Below, piece after piece: positions 45,842 to 54,313 of a stretch of DNA of 64,000 bases. Source of the DNA: Rubrivivax sp. (GTDB lineage Bacteria > Pseudomonadota > Gammaproteobacteria > Burkholderiales > Burkholderiaceae_C); assembly GCA_016707445.1 (NCBI GenBank), contig JADJHR010000001.1, positions 1 through 64,000 of the forward strand, given 5' to 3'. The position numbers and the translations under genes are program-made. Under the pieces are notes generated by a model. That model searched no databases and had not been told where the DNA came from. It saw only the letters and a list, made by a program, of their open reading frames with translations. The first letter of the stretch is position 1, and every line of letters starts with the position of its first letter.

Positions 45842-47392
45842 ATGAACAACCCTCGTGTTTCCCAAGCCTCGCGCCGCGAGTTCCTGCGCCGGGCCGGCCT
45901 GTTCTCGGCCCTGACCGGCAGCGCTGCGCCGCTGGCACTGAACCTGGCCGCGCTGGGCACGGCCGCCGCGCAGACCAGCGGCGACTACAAGGCCCTGGTC
46001 TGCCTGTTCCTGTTCGGCGGCAACGATGCTTTCAACATGGTGCTGCCGACCGATGCGGCGTCGTGGAGCGCCTACAACGCCACACGCAACCAGGCGCCCG
46101 ATTCGATTGCGCTGCTGCCGGCGGGCACCGCGCCCGTGCTCACGGCAGAAGCCGGGTCGCCGGCCCGCCTGGGCGGCGTGCTGGGCATCAACCCGGCCCG
46201 CCCGCAGGGCCGCAGCTTCGCGCTGCATCCGTTGATGGGCGCGCTGCAAACGATGTTCAACAGCGACCGGCGGCTGGCCATCGTGCCCAATGTCGGGCCG
46301 CTGATCGTGCCGACCACCAAGGCGCAGATCAACGGCGTGCCGTTGCCGGCCCGGCTGTACTCGCACAACGACCAGCAGAGCACCTGGCAGGCGCTGGGCC
46401 CCGAAGGGGCGACGCTGGGCTGGGGCGGCCGCATGGGCGACCTGCTGGCCAGCGCCAATTCACGCACCGTGTTCACCACCGTCTCGGCATCGGGCAATGC
46501 GGTGTTCCTGTCGGGCAACGTGATCCGCCAGTACCAGGTCGGCAGCAACGGGGCCATCCGCATGGGCGCCGACGGTGCCGGCCGCGTCTACGGCTCGACC
46601 AGCGTGGCCAGCGCCCTGCAGCGGCTGGCGTCCAGCGCACGATCGGGCAACCTGCTCGAGGCCGACATGGCTGCGGTGGGTGGTCGCACGATCACCGCCG
46701 AGACCGTGCTGCGCACCGCCCTGCGTCCGGCCAGCGACCCCGCCTTCGGCACGCCGACGGCTGGCAATTACAACGCCAACGCCGACCCCAAGCTGCGCTA
46801 CGACAACCCGCTGACCGGCGCCACCGCCTTCAACAACGTGGCGCAGCAGCTGCAGATCGTGGCACGCATGATCGACGCCGGCGTTTCGGGTGCGATCGGG
46901 GCGAAGCGCCAGGTGTTCTTCGTCAGCCTGGGCGGCTTCGACACCCACGACCAGCAGAACCGCGGCCATGCCGACCTGATGGCGCGCCTGGCCCATGCCC
47001 TGCGCTACTTCGACACCACGCTGGGCGCGATCGGTGCGCAACAGCGCGTGACCACCTTCACGGGGTCGGATTTCGGCCGCACCTTCACCAGCAACGGCGA
47101 CGGCACCGACCACGGCTGGGGCGGGCACCACTTCGTGATGGGCGGTGCGGTGCGGGGCGGTGACCTGTACGGCAGCTTTCCACTGCTGGGGCTGAAGAAC
47201 GCGAACAACAACAACTTCGACAGCAGCCCCGACCAGCTCGGCAACGGCGCGCTGTTGCCGGCGACTTCGGTCGACCAGCTCGGCGCGACGCTGGGCCGCT
47301 GGTTCGGTCTCAGCGACGCGCAACTGCTCGACGTCTTTCCGAACCTGGCGAACTTCAACCCCGGCGTGCGCAACCTCGGCTTCATGACCTGA
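45842..47392 (+). CDS. DUF1501 domain protein with Tat signal
   Basis: A 516-residue protein exported by the Tat pathway: SRREFLRRAGLFSALTG carries the twin arginine at 11-12, with the signal ending near AAAQTSG. The DUF1501 fold, an alkaline-phosphatase-like superfamily member, is seen in ALVCLFLFGGNDAFNMVLP, RLYSHNDQQSTWQALGPEG, FVSLGGFDTHDQQNRGHADL and TFTGSDFGRTFTSNGDGTDH. The HDQQ and GTDHGWGGHH stretches hold likely metal ligands. It pairs with the DUF1800 gene upstream. Function is unproven in any organism as far as I know. Confidence 0.92.
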   Translation: MNNPRVSQASRREFLRRAGLFSALTGSAAPLALNLAALGTAAAQTSGDYKALVCLFLFGGNDAFNMVLPTDAASWSAYNATRNQAPDSIALLPAGTAPVLTAEAGSPARLGGVLGINPARPQGRSFALHPLMGALQTMFNSDRRLAIVPNVGPLIVPTTKAQINGVPLPARLYSHNDQQSTWQALGPEGATLGWGGRMGDLLASANSRTVFTTVSASGNAVFLSGNVIRQYQVGSNGAIRMGADGAGRVYGSTSVASALQRLASSARSGNLLEADMAAVGGRTITAETVLRTALRPASDPAFGTPTAGNYNANADPKLRYDNPLTGATAFNNVAQQLQIVARMIDAGVSGAIGAKRQVFFVSLGGFDTHDQQNRGHADLMARLAHALRYFDTTLGAIGAQQRVTTFTGSDFGRTFTSNGDGTDHGWGGHHFVMGGAVRGGDLYGSFPLLGLKNANNNNFDSSPDQLGNGALLPATSVDQLGATLGRWFGLSDAQLLDVFPNLANFNPGVRNLGFMT

Positions 47393-47431
47393 GGCCGCAT
47401 CTGTAGAAAACCCGACCCCAAGGAGTGCATC

Positions 47432-48091
47432 GTGAAATTTCATCGTCCATTCAAAGCCCTGGTTTTTGCCGCGCTGTGCGCCGCGGTCGGGCTGTCACAA
47501 GCCGTCGTGACCCCCTTCAACTCGCAGTCGGCGTTCAATGCCGCGGTGCAGTCACCGGGTTTCGACAGCTTCGACGATCTGGTGCCCGGCGACCCGCTGG
47601 CGAGCCCGACGACGCGGTCGGCCGGCGCCTACGCCTACACCGCGGCGGCCAGCACTTTCGGCTTCTTCGGTGCCGGCAGCAGCGCCGATGCCTGGCTGTC
47701 GACCGACCAGTTCAGCGATGCGATCGTGTTCGACGGCTTCAGCGCCGGCGTGGGCGCGATCGGTGGCCTGTTCTTTGGCAGTGACCTCTTCGGCGAGTTG
47801 TTGGCTGGCCAGTCCATCTTTCTGGAAGCGACCGACGCCGACGGCACGCTGACCATGGCCTTGGACAACGCGATGGCCGACAGCTTCTTCGGCTTCGTGT
47901 CCGACGGCACGTTGCTGTCGCTGCGCGTCAGCGCAGTGTCGTCGGACCAGTTCAACGTCTGGCCGACGGTCAACAGCCTCGTGCTGGCCGGCGCTGGCGA
48001 CCCGCCGACCTACCCGATACCCGAGCCAACGTCGCTGGCGCTGGCGGCCTTCGGCCTTGCAATCGGACTGAGGTGGCGCCGGCGCTCCTGA
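47432..48091 (+). CDS. PEP-CTERM sorting-domain protein
   Basis: A 219-residue exported protein. The signal peptide is residues 1-25 (ALCAAVGLSQA). The mature part is Gly/Ala/Phe-rich with FDSFDDLVPGDPLASP and no domain known to me. The C-terminus IPEPTSLALAAFGLAIGLRW then RRRS is a standard PEP-CTERM motif recognised by an exosortase (EpsH/XrtA type), leading to cleavage and surface or polysaccharide attachment. It is 39 bases after DUF1501. The exosortase must be encoded elsewhere. Confidence 0.85.
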   Translation: MKFHRPFKALVFAALCAAVGLSQAVVTPFNSQSAFNAAVQSPGFDSFDDLVPGDPLASPTTRSAGAYAYTAAASTFGFFGAGSSADAWLSTDQFSDAIVFDGFSAGVGAIGGLFFGSDLFGELLAGQSIFLEATDADGTLTMALDNAMADSFFGFVSDGTLLSLRVSAVSSDQFNVWPTVNSLVLAGAGDPPTYPIPEPTSLALAAFGLAIGLRWRRRS

Positions 48092-48270
48092 GTACCGACC
48101 ACGGCGGCGACCGCAGCGCCGCAGGCCTTGGTGCCAAACGCGGGTGATCCTTGGGGCCAGATCGACGTCTTCGGGTAAGTCCCGGTCGGATCGCCTTGGC
48201 GCCGTCGGGGGAAGTGCGCAAGATCGTCGCACTGCAGCTTGCCTGACTCCCCCCGATCAGGAGCCCCGCC

Positions 48271-48459
48271 ATGGCACACACCGAACCAGCGTCGCCCCCG
48301 ACCGGCAAGCTCGCGCTTCGCCCTTCTCGGCCGAGCGCCGGCTGTTGTCGTGCGGGCGCGAATTTCGTCGTTCGAGTTGTCGGTGTGACAGCTGAGCTGC
48401 CGACCATGGCCGAGGGCATTTCCGTCGGTGCACAGACCCTGGGCGTGGTGGCGACATGA
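48271..48459 (+). CDS. Small hypothetical ORF (62 aa) coupled to an amidohydrolase gene
   Basis: AGGAG lies seven bases before the ATG and the stop overlaps the amidohydrolase start (ATGA), so translation of this ORF could feed ribosomes to that gene. The protein, MAHTEPASPPTGKLALRPSR and onward, is Ala/Pro/Arg-rich and resembles no family. It may be a leader or a chance frame. Otherwise the stretch 48092-48455 holds nothing recognised. Confidence 0.3.
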   Translation: MAHTEPASPPTGKLALRPSRPSAGCCRAGANFVVRVVGVTAELPTMAEGISVGAQTLGVVAT

Positions 48460-50084
48460 GCGACACCACGATCTTCCAGGCGCGCAAGATCATCACGATG
48501 AATCCGGCGCGGCCGGTGTGCACGCACGTGGCGGTGCGCGACGGGCGCATCCTGGGCGCGGGCACGCTGGCCGAACTGCAGGGCTGGGGCGCGCACCAGC
48601 TGGACACACGCTTTGCCGGCCAGGTGCTGATGCCGGGGCTGGTGGAAGGGCACAGCCACCTCATGGCCGGCACGCTGTGGCGCTACGTGTACTGCGGCTA
48701 CTTCGACGCCACCGACCCTGCAGGCCAGGTCTGGCCCGGGCTGAAGTCACTCGACGAGATGGTGGGTGCGCTGTCCCAGGCCGCAGCCACGCACGGCGAC
48801 GGCCCGGTGGTGGGCTGGGGTTTCGACCCGATCTACTTCGGCGAGCAGCGCTGCAGCCGCGACGACCTCGACCGCGTGAGCCGCACGCGCGCGGTCGGCG
48901 TCATGCACGCCAGCGGCCACATCCTGAACGTCAATTCGGTGGCGCTGGAGCGGGCGGGCTTTCTGCGCCAGGGCATCGATCATCCGGCCTTTCCGCTTGG
49001 CGTCGACGGTGTGCCCACGGGTGAGCTGAAGGGCCCTGAAGCGATGATGCCGGCGCTCGATCAGGTGGGGCTGAACCGGTCCTTTCTGTCGGGTGACGCG
49101 CAAGGCATCCACGACTTTGCGCGCCTGTGCGTGCGTGCCGGCGTCACTACCGCCACCGACCTGGCGGCCACGCTCGGCGACGCCGAGGTCGACACGCTTC
49201 AGCGCATCACGGGTGACGATGCTTACCCGGTGCGCATCGTCCCGCTGCTGCGCTTGATCGGCATGACGCCCGCCGCTGCAGTACAACGCGCGCTGGCGCT
49301 GCGCGAGCGCAGCAGCGAGCGGCTGCGCCTGGGCCGCATCAAGGTGGTGGCCGACGGTTCGATCCAGGGCTTCTCGGCGCGTTTGCGCTGGCCCGGCTAC
49401 TACAACGGCAAACCCAACGGCCTTTGGTACACCGCACCCGAAACCATGCGCGAGGTCTACACGCTGGGCCTGAAGGCGGGTATCTTGATCCACACGCACA
49501 CCAACGGCGACCAGGCCACCGAGATGGCGCTCGACTGTATGCAGCAGGCGCTGGCCGCCAGCCCGGTGCGCGACCACCGTTACACGCTGCAGCACTGCCA
49601 GTTGGCCGACGAGGCGCAGTTTCGCCGCATGGCCGCACTGGGCCTGTGCGCCAACCTGTTTGCCAACCACCACCACTATTGGGGCGATCAACACCATGCG
49701 GTGACGGTGGGCCCCGAGCGCGCCGAACGCATGAACGCCTGCCGCTCGGCGATCGACGCCGGCGTGCCGTTCGCAATCCATTCCGACGCGCCGATCACGC
49801 CGCTGGGGCCACTCTTCACCGCCTGGTGTGCCGTCAATCGGCTGACCGCCAGCGGCCGTGTGCTGGGCGAATACCAGCGCATCAGCGTCGACCAGGCACT
49901 GCGCGCGATCACGCTGGGCGCAGCCTACACGCTCAAGCTCGACGGCGAGATCGGCAGCATCGAATGTGGCAAGCGTGCCGACTTCTGTGTGCTGGACGAC
50001 GACCCTACGGCGACCCCGCCCGACGCGCTGAAGGATGTTCGTGTCTGGGGCACGGTGCAGGGCGGGCGGGTGTTCGCGGCCTGA
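48456..50084 (+). CDS. Amidohydrolase family protein (YtcJ-like)
   Basis: A 542-residue metal-dependent hydrolase of the amidohydrolase_3 type. It opens TTIFQARKIITMNPARPVCT, has the N-terminal metal motif LVEGHSHLMAG, the HTHTNGDQATEMALDCMQQA region and a C-terminal FAIHSDAPITPLGPLFTAWC motif with the Asp ligand. ITLGAAYTLKLDGEIGSIEC and GKRADFCVLDDDP close the barrel. Such enzymes act on N-acyl or formamide bonds; the substrate cannot be read. It overlaps a small upstream ORF by four bases and is convergent with glgX. Confidence 0.9.
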   Translation: MSDTTIFQARKIITMNPARPVCTHVAVRDGRILGAGTLAELQGWGAHQLDTRFAGQVLMPGLVEGHSHLMAGTLWRYVYCGYFDATDPAGQVWPGLKSLDEMVGALSQAAATHGDGPVVGWGFDPIYFGEQRCSRDDLDRVSRTRAVGVMHASGHILNVNSVALERAGFLRQGIDHPAFPLGVDGVPTGELKGPEAMMPALDQVGLNRSFLSGDAQGIHDFARLCVRAGVTTATDLAATLGDAEVDTLQRITGDDAYPVRIVPLLRLIGMTPAAAVQRALALRERSSERLRLGRIKVVADGSIQGFSARLRWPGYYNGKPNGLWYTAPETMREVYTLGLKAGILIHTHTNGDQATEMALDCMQQALAASPVRDHRYTLQHCQLADEAQFRRMAALGLCANLFANHHHYWGDQHHAVTVGPERAERMNACRSAIDAGVPFAIHSDAPITPLGPLFTAWCAVNRLTASGRVLGEYQRISVDQALRAITLGAAYTLKLDGEIGSIECGKRADFCVLDDDPTATPPDALKDVRVWGTVQGGRVFAA

Positions 50085-50100
50085 GCCTTCGATCGTGCGT

Positions 50101-52248
50101 TCAGCCGGCTGCGGCGTCGGCGCCGGGGCCTGCGATGGCGGCAAACAGAACCACGATGCTGCGCGCATCCACGGTGTGGGTGCTGCCGCCGACTGTTGCA
50201 GCCTGCGCGTAGTCGCACAGGTCCTGCGGCGATGGCTGTGCGGTGTCGATGATGCGTCGCCAGGCCGCGCCGGATCCGGCCGGCAGCGGCGGCAGTTCGA
50301 AGTCGAGCGGCTGTCGCCAGGCGTTGAGCGCGAAATGCATCAGCAGGTCGCCCGACAGGCTGCTGGCGGTAACGGCCAGGCTGTGTGATTCGGGGCCGAG
50401 ATCCGGCGCGTCCAGGCGCACGCCGTGCAGCTGCGCCTTCACATGCGCCACCAGTTCGGCCAGCGTCAGGTGGTGGTCGCTCTGCACCGATTCGCGCAGG
50501 TTGCGCACGCGGATCAGGCCGCGCACGAAGCGCTGCAGCCCGGTATGGCGCTGCAGCAGTGTCCAGTCGAGCCAGCTGGTCTCGTTGTCCTGACCGTAGG
50601 CGTTGTTGTTGCCCTGCTGGCTGCGGCCCATTTCGTCACCCATCAGCAGCATCGGCGTGCCCAGCGACAGCACGGTGATGGCGAGCAGGTTCTTCATCTG
50701 GCGCAGTCGCAGCGCCAGCACCTCGGGGTCGTCGGTCTCGCCTTCGACGCCGCAGTTCCAGCTGCGGTTGTCGTCGCCGCCGTCGCGATTGCCCTCGCCG
50801 TTGGCCAGGTTGTGCTTGCTGTTGTACGACACCAGGTCGTGCAACGTGAAGCCATCATGGCTGGTCACGAAGTTGATGCTCTGCGCCGGCTCGCGCGGGG
50901 TCTCGCCGTACAGTGACGGGCTGCCGAACAGCCGGTCGGCCAGCGCCGGCACGCTGTGCTCGTCACCGCGCACGAACGAGCGCACGTCGTCGCGGAAGCG
51001 GCCGTTCCACTCTTTCCAGTGGTCACCCGCGAAGTCGCCCACCTGGTACAGCCCGGCGGCGTCCCAGGCCTCGGCGATCAGCTTGGTGCCGGCCAGCACG
51101 GGGTCGGAGTCGATGTCCCAGATCACTGGTGCACGCGCCTGCGGCAGACCGTCTTCGTCGCGCGACAGGATGGCTGCCAGGTCGAAGCGGAATCCATCGA
51201 CATGCATCACCTGCACCCAGTAGCGCAGGCTGTCGATGATCAGCCGCCGCATCACCGGGTGGTTGCCGTTGAGTGTGTTGCCGCAGCCCGAATAGTTGGC
51301 GTAGCGGCCGTCGGCTTCCAGCATGTAGTAGGTGGCGTTGTCCAGCCCGCGCAGGCTGTAGGTGGGGCCGCGTTCGTCGCCCTCGGCACTGTGGTTGTAG
51401 ACCACGTCGAGAATCACTTCGAGCCCGGCGCGGTGCAGCGCCTTCACCATGTCGCGGAACTCGTCGAGCACTTGCAGCGGCCGCTGGGTGCTGGCAGTGG
51501 TGCTGGCAGTGTTGGTGGCAGAGGTGCTGGCATACGCGCTGTGCGGCGCGAAGAACGACACCGGCGCATAGCCCCAGTAGTTGACCAGCCCGCGCGGCGC
51601 GTCTTCAGGGTCGAACTGGAATACCGGCATCAGCTCGACCGCGGTGATGCCCAGGTCGACCAGGTAGGGAATCTTGGCCACCAGCCCGGCATAGGTGCCA
51701 CGGTGCCGCGCCGGCAGGCCCGAGCTGGGGTGGCGCGTGAAGCCGCGCACATGGGCTTCGTAGATCACGGTCGACGTGAACGGGCGGCGCAGCGGGTGGT
51801 CGCCTTCCCAGTCATAGGCACCGTCGTCGACGACCACGCTCTTCAGCGCCCAGGCATCGTTGGCGCCGGCCGCCTGGGCCGCGCTGCGGCGCGGCGCGCC
51901 TGGCACGGCGACCGCGCGGCCGTAGGGATCGAGCAGCACCTTGTCGCCGTCGAAGCGGTGGCCATGCAGGGGGTCGAAGGGACCGTGCGCGCGCCAGGCG
52001 TAGATCTGCCCGGGCCCGATGCCCGGCACGAAGACATGCCAGTAGTGCCAGGTGCGGTGGCGCCGCGCATCCAGCTTGATCACCTGCGCCGGCCGGGCGT
52101 CGTCGGCGTGGTGGTACAGCAAGAGCTCGAGCTGTGTCGCGTGCCGTGAATAGACGCTGAAGTTGACGCCGCCGAATTGCGGCATCGTGCCCAGCGGGTG
52201 CGGGCTTCCGGCTGCGGGTTCGCGCCGACCAAGTTGTGAGCCTGCCAT
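50101..52248 (-). CDS. glgX: Glycogen debranching enzyme GlgX
   Basis: A 715-residue GH13 enzyme hydrolysing alpha-1,6 branches of limit dextrin. An N-terminal CBM48-like part (VNFSVYSRHATQLELLLYHH) precedes the catalytic barrel: VILDVVYNHSAEGDE, DGFRFDLAAILSRDE (nucleophile Asp), KLIAEAWDAAG (acid Glu) and NFVTSHDGFTLHDLVSYNSK. The ATG with GGAGG seven bases upstream is chosen; the frame is open a further 23 codons. A Ser/Thr/Ala-rich insert (ASTSATNTASTTAST) after FFAPHSAY is unusual and comes from a short tandem repeat at 51486-51530. No other glycogen genes are nearby. Confidence 0.93.
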   Translation of the reverse strand: MAGSQLGRREPAAGSPHPLGTMPQFGGVNFSVYSRHATQLELLLYHHADDARPAQVIKLDARRHRTWHYWHVFVPGIGPGQIYAWRAHGPFDPLHGHRFDGDKVLLDPYGRAVAVPGAPRRSAAQAAGANDAWALKSVVVDDGAYDWEGDHPLRRPFTSTVIYEAHVRGFTRHPSSGLPARHRGTYAGLVAKIPYLVDLGITAVELMPVFQFDPEDAPRGLVNYWGYAPVSFFAPHSAYASTSATNTASTTASTQRPLQVLDEFRDMVKALHRAGLEVILDVVYNHSAEGDERGPTYSLRGLDNATYYMLEADGRYANYSGCGNTLNGNHPVMRRLIIDSLRYWVQVMHVDGFRFDLAAILSRDEDGLPQARAPVIWDIDSDPVLAGTKLIAEAWDAAGLYQVGDFAGDHWKEWNGRFRDDVRSFVRGDEHSVPALADRLFGSPSLYGETPREPAQSINFVTSHDGFTLHDLVSYNSKHNLANGEGNRDGGDDNRSWNCGVEGETDDPEVLALRLRQMKNLLAITVLSLGTPMLLMGDEMGRSQQGNNNAYGQDNETSWLDWTLLQRHTGLQRFVRGLIRVRNLRESVQSDHHLTLAELVAHVKAQLHGVRLDAPDLGPESHSLAVTASSLSGDLLMHFALNAWRQPLDFELPPLPAGSGAAWRRIIDTAQPSPQDLCDYAQAATVGGSTHTVDARSIVVLFAAIAGPGADAAAG

Positions 52249-52368
52249 GTGGAGCCTCCGGATCGGACCACAGCATCGCACAGCGGCGCCGCCTTGGGGC
52301 TGGCCCGATGGCGTCACCGTCCGCCTCTACACTGCCAGCGATCCGATGCTCTGGACCCCTTGCCGCGC

Positions 52369-53334
52369 ATGGTCGATGCCCTGCCCACGGTGGTGATCGG
52401 TGGCTACCTCGGCGCCGGCAAGACCACCCTCGTCAACCACCTGCTGCGCCATGCCGGCGGGCGGCGCATCGCGGTGCTGGTCAACGACTTCGGTGACATC
52501 GCCATCGATGCCGAGCTGATCGATGCGACCAGCGGCGACGCTTCGGCCGGCGTGCTCAGCCTGTCGGGTGGCTGCCTGTGCTGCAGCTTCGGCGACGACC
52601 TGGTCGGCACCCTGAATGGCCTGGCGCAGCGACAGCCGGCACCCGATCTGTGCCTGATCGAGCTCAGCGGGGTGGCCTTGCCCGCGGCCGTGGTGCGCAC
52701 GGCCCGGCTGGCGCTGGCGGTCGACATCGTCGGCACCCTGGTGCTGGCCGATGCCAGCGCGATCCGTGCCCAGGCCAGCGACCGCTACGTGGGCGACACC
52801 GTGCGCCAGCAATTGGCCGACGCCGACTGGCTGCTGCTGAACAAGCCCGATCTGCTGCCCGGCGCCGCGCTGCAGTCCTGCACCGACTGGCTGGCTGGCA
52901 TGCTGCCCGGCGCACGCGTGATGGCCGCTGCCGCCAACGACCTGCCGGCCGAGCTGGTGCTGGGTTGGCAAGGTGAACTTGAAGCGCCCGAAGCAGCGGA
53001 CACGATGGTGGCCTTCGCGCCGCACCCCATCGGGCCCAGGAAGCAACCCGTGTCGCCGTTCGACAGCGTCAGCCTGGCCTTGCCCGACGGCATCGACCTC
53101 TCGGCCCTGGGCCGACGCCTGGTCGACCCGGCGCTGGGCGTGCTGCGTGCCAAGGCGCTGGCGCGCGATGCGCAGGGCAGGGGCCAACTGCTGCAGGTGG
53201 CCGCCGGTCGCTGGGCGGTGACGGCGCAGCCGCTGCGGGGCGCGGGGCGGCTGGTGGTGATCGGCCTGCGTGAGCGCCTGGTGCTGGCGTCGGTGCAGGC
53301 GCTGGTTCAGGCGCTGGTGCAGTCGTTGGGGTAA
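52369..53334 (+). CDS. CobW/P47K family GTP-binding metallochaperone
   Basis: A 321-residue G3E GTPase. Walker A GGYLGAGKTTLVNHLL (from residue 11), the metal-binding GGCLCCSFGDD (C69-x-C71-C72), LCLIELSGVALP as Walker B region and NKPDLL for guanine recognition. The C-terminal CobW_C domain is short. Family members deliver zinc or cobalt to client enzymes; no client is obvious, although the divergent neighbour is glgX. The ATG is the first that precedes the TVVIGGYLGAGK strand. Confidence 0.9.
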   Translation: MVDALPTVVIGGYLGAGKTTLVNHLLRHAGGRRIAVLVNDFGDIAIDAELIDATSGDASAGVLSLSGGCLCCSFGDDLVGTLNGLAQRQPAPDLCLIELSGVALPAAVVRTARLALAVDIVGTLVLADASAIRAQASDRYVGDTVRQQLADADWLLLNKPDLLPGAALQSCTDWLAGMLPGARVMAAAANDLPAELVLGWQGELEAPEAADTMVAFAPHPIGPRKQPVSPFDSVSLALPDGIDLSALGRRLVDPALGVLRAKALARDAQGRGQLLQVAAGRWAVTAQPLRGAGRLVVIGLRERLVLASVQALVQALVQSLG

Positions 53335-53375
53335 GGCATCGGCATGCCGACCTGACACACCACTTCCATTCGACC

Positions 53376-54203
53376 CTACAGCAGCCGCCCCATGCGCAAA
53401 GCTGCCGCCGTCATCGCCGGCAGGCGCTGCAAGGCCTGCTCGATCGACATGCGTGCCGAAGGTGCGTGCACCGCGAGTGCGGCGCGCACGCGGCCGCTGT
53501 CGTCGCGCACCGGCACCGCCAGCGCCACCAGGCCGGCGATGAATTCCCCACGGTCCAGTGAGTGGCCGCACTGTGCAATGCGTGCGCATTCGGCGCGCAG
53601 GTCTTTGGTTCGCGTGATCGTGGTGGGCGTCAGCTTCGGCAGCGGCAGCTGGGCCAGCAGCTGCTGCCGTTCGGCGTCGGGCAGGTGGGCCAAAAACAGC
53701 TTGCCGCTGGCGGTGCAGTGCAGCGGCACGCGGCTGCCGACATCCATGCTCAAGCGCCAGGGCCACGTTGCTTCGACCCGGTCGAGGTAGAGCACGCTGG
53801 CGCCGTCCAGCGTGGTGAAGTTGCAGGTCTCGCCGACCTCGGCCACCAGGTCGGCCAGCAGTTCGTGGCGCAGGCCGCGCACGCTGCCGTGGTTCAGCGT
53901 GTCCAGCGCCAGCCGGCGCAGCGCCGGGCCGATCACGAAGCGCTTCTCGTCGACATCACGTGCCAGATAGGCGCTGGCCTGCAACTGTGCGCACAAGCGG
54001 TGCGCCGTGGCCTTGGGCAAGTGCAGGGCCTGAGACAGTTCGGCCAGCGTCAGTGCGCGGTTGGCAGCGGCCAGTTGCGCCAGCAGCCGCAGACATCGTT
54101 CGGCCGACGAGCCACTGGCCGCATCCGCGCCTTGCGGTACCGGCGACACCGCCTGTGTCGCGCCGGGGCGACCGCTGGACCTGGGTTTTCTCAGGGTAAG
54201 CAT
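53376..54203 (-). CDS. IclR-family transcriptional regulator
   Basis: A 275-residue regulator. The N-terminal winged helix is at about 30-85 (AERCLRLLAQLAAANRALTL, AELSQALHLPKATAHRLCAQ). The effector GAF-like domain follows with VGETCNFTTLDGASVLYLDR, SRVPLHCTASGKLFLAHLPD and ARIAQCGHSLDRGEFIAGLV. The first 28 residues are a Pro/Gly-rich tail. It is divergent from a GMC oxidoreductase-TRAP operon, which it probably represses or activates through the palindrome and repeat at 54.21-54.27 kb. Confidence 0.9.
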   Translation of the reverse strand: MLTLRKPRSSGRPGATQAVSPVPQGADAASGSSAERCLRLLAQLAAANRALTLAELSQALHLPKATAHRLCAQLQASAYLARDVDEKRFVIGPALRRLALDTLNHGSVRGLRHELLADLVAEVGETCNFTTLDGASVLYLDRVEATWPWRLSMDVGSRVPLHCTASGKLFLAHLPDAERQQLLAQLPLPKLTPTTITRTKDLRAECARIAQCGHSLDRGEFIAGLVALAVPVRDDSGRVRAALAVHAPSARMSIEQALQRLPAMTAAALRMGRLL

Positions 54204-54210
54204 GGTGTCC

Positions 54211-54225
54211 GGAACATTGTGTTCC
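54211..54225. promoter_or_regulatory. Candidate IclR operator
   Basis: GGAACA-TTG-TGTTCC is a perfect 6-bp palindrome eight bases before the IclR start codon. TGTGTTCCG within it recurs at 54264-54272, 46 bp away and nearer the oxidoreductase gene. The pair of sites in a 110-bp divergent region fits autoregulation plus control of the operon. Confidence 0.45.
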
Positions 54226-54313
54226 GAAATTTGAAGCCCTATCATGAATTGAAAACGGATCGCTGTGTTCCGTTTTTTTTCTACCCACGCCAACCGCAGC
54301 CACCACGCCCGCC

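Noticed and set aside
51480..51540. Short tandem repeat in glgX as a CRISPR-like array
   Set aside because: The repeats are about 10 bp, imperfect, without spacers, and lie within a coding frame. No CRISPR array or cas gene was seen anywhere in the window.
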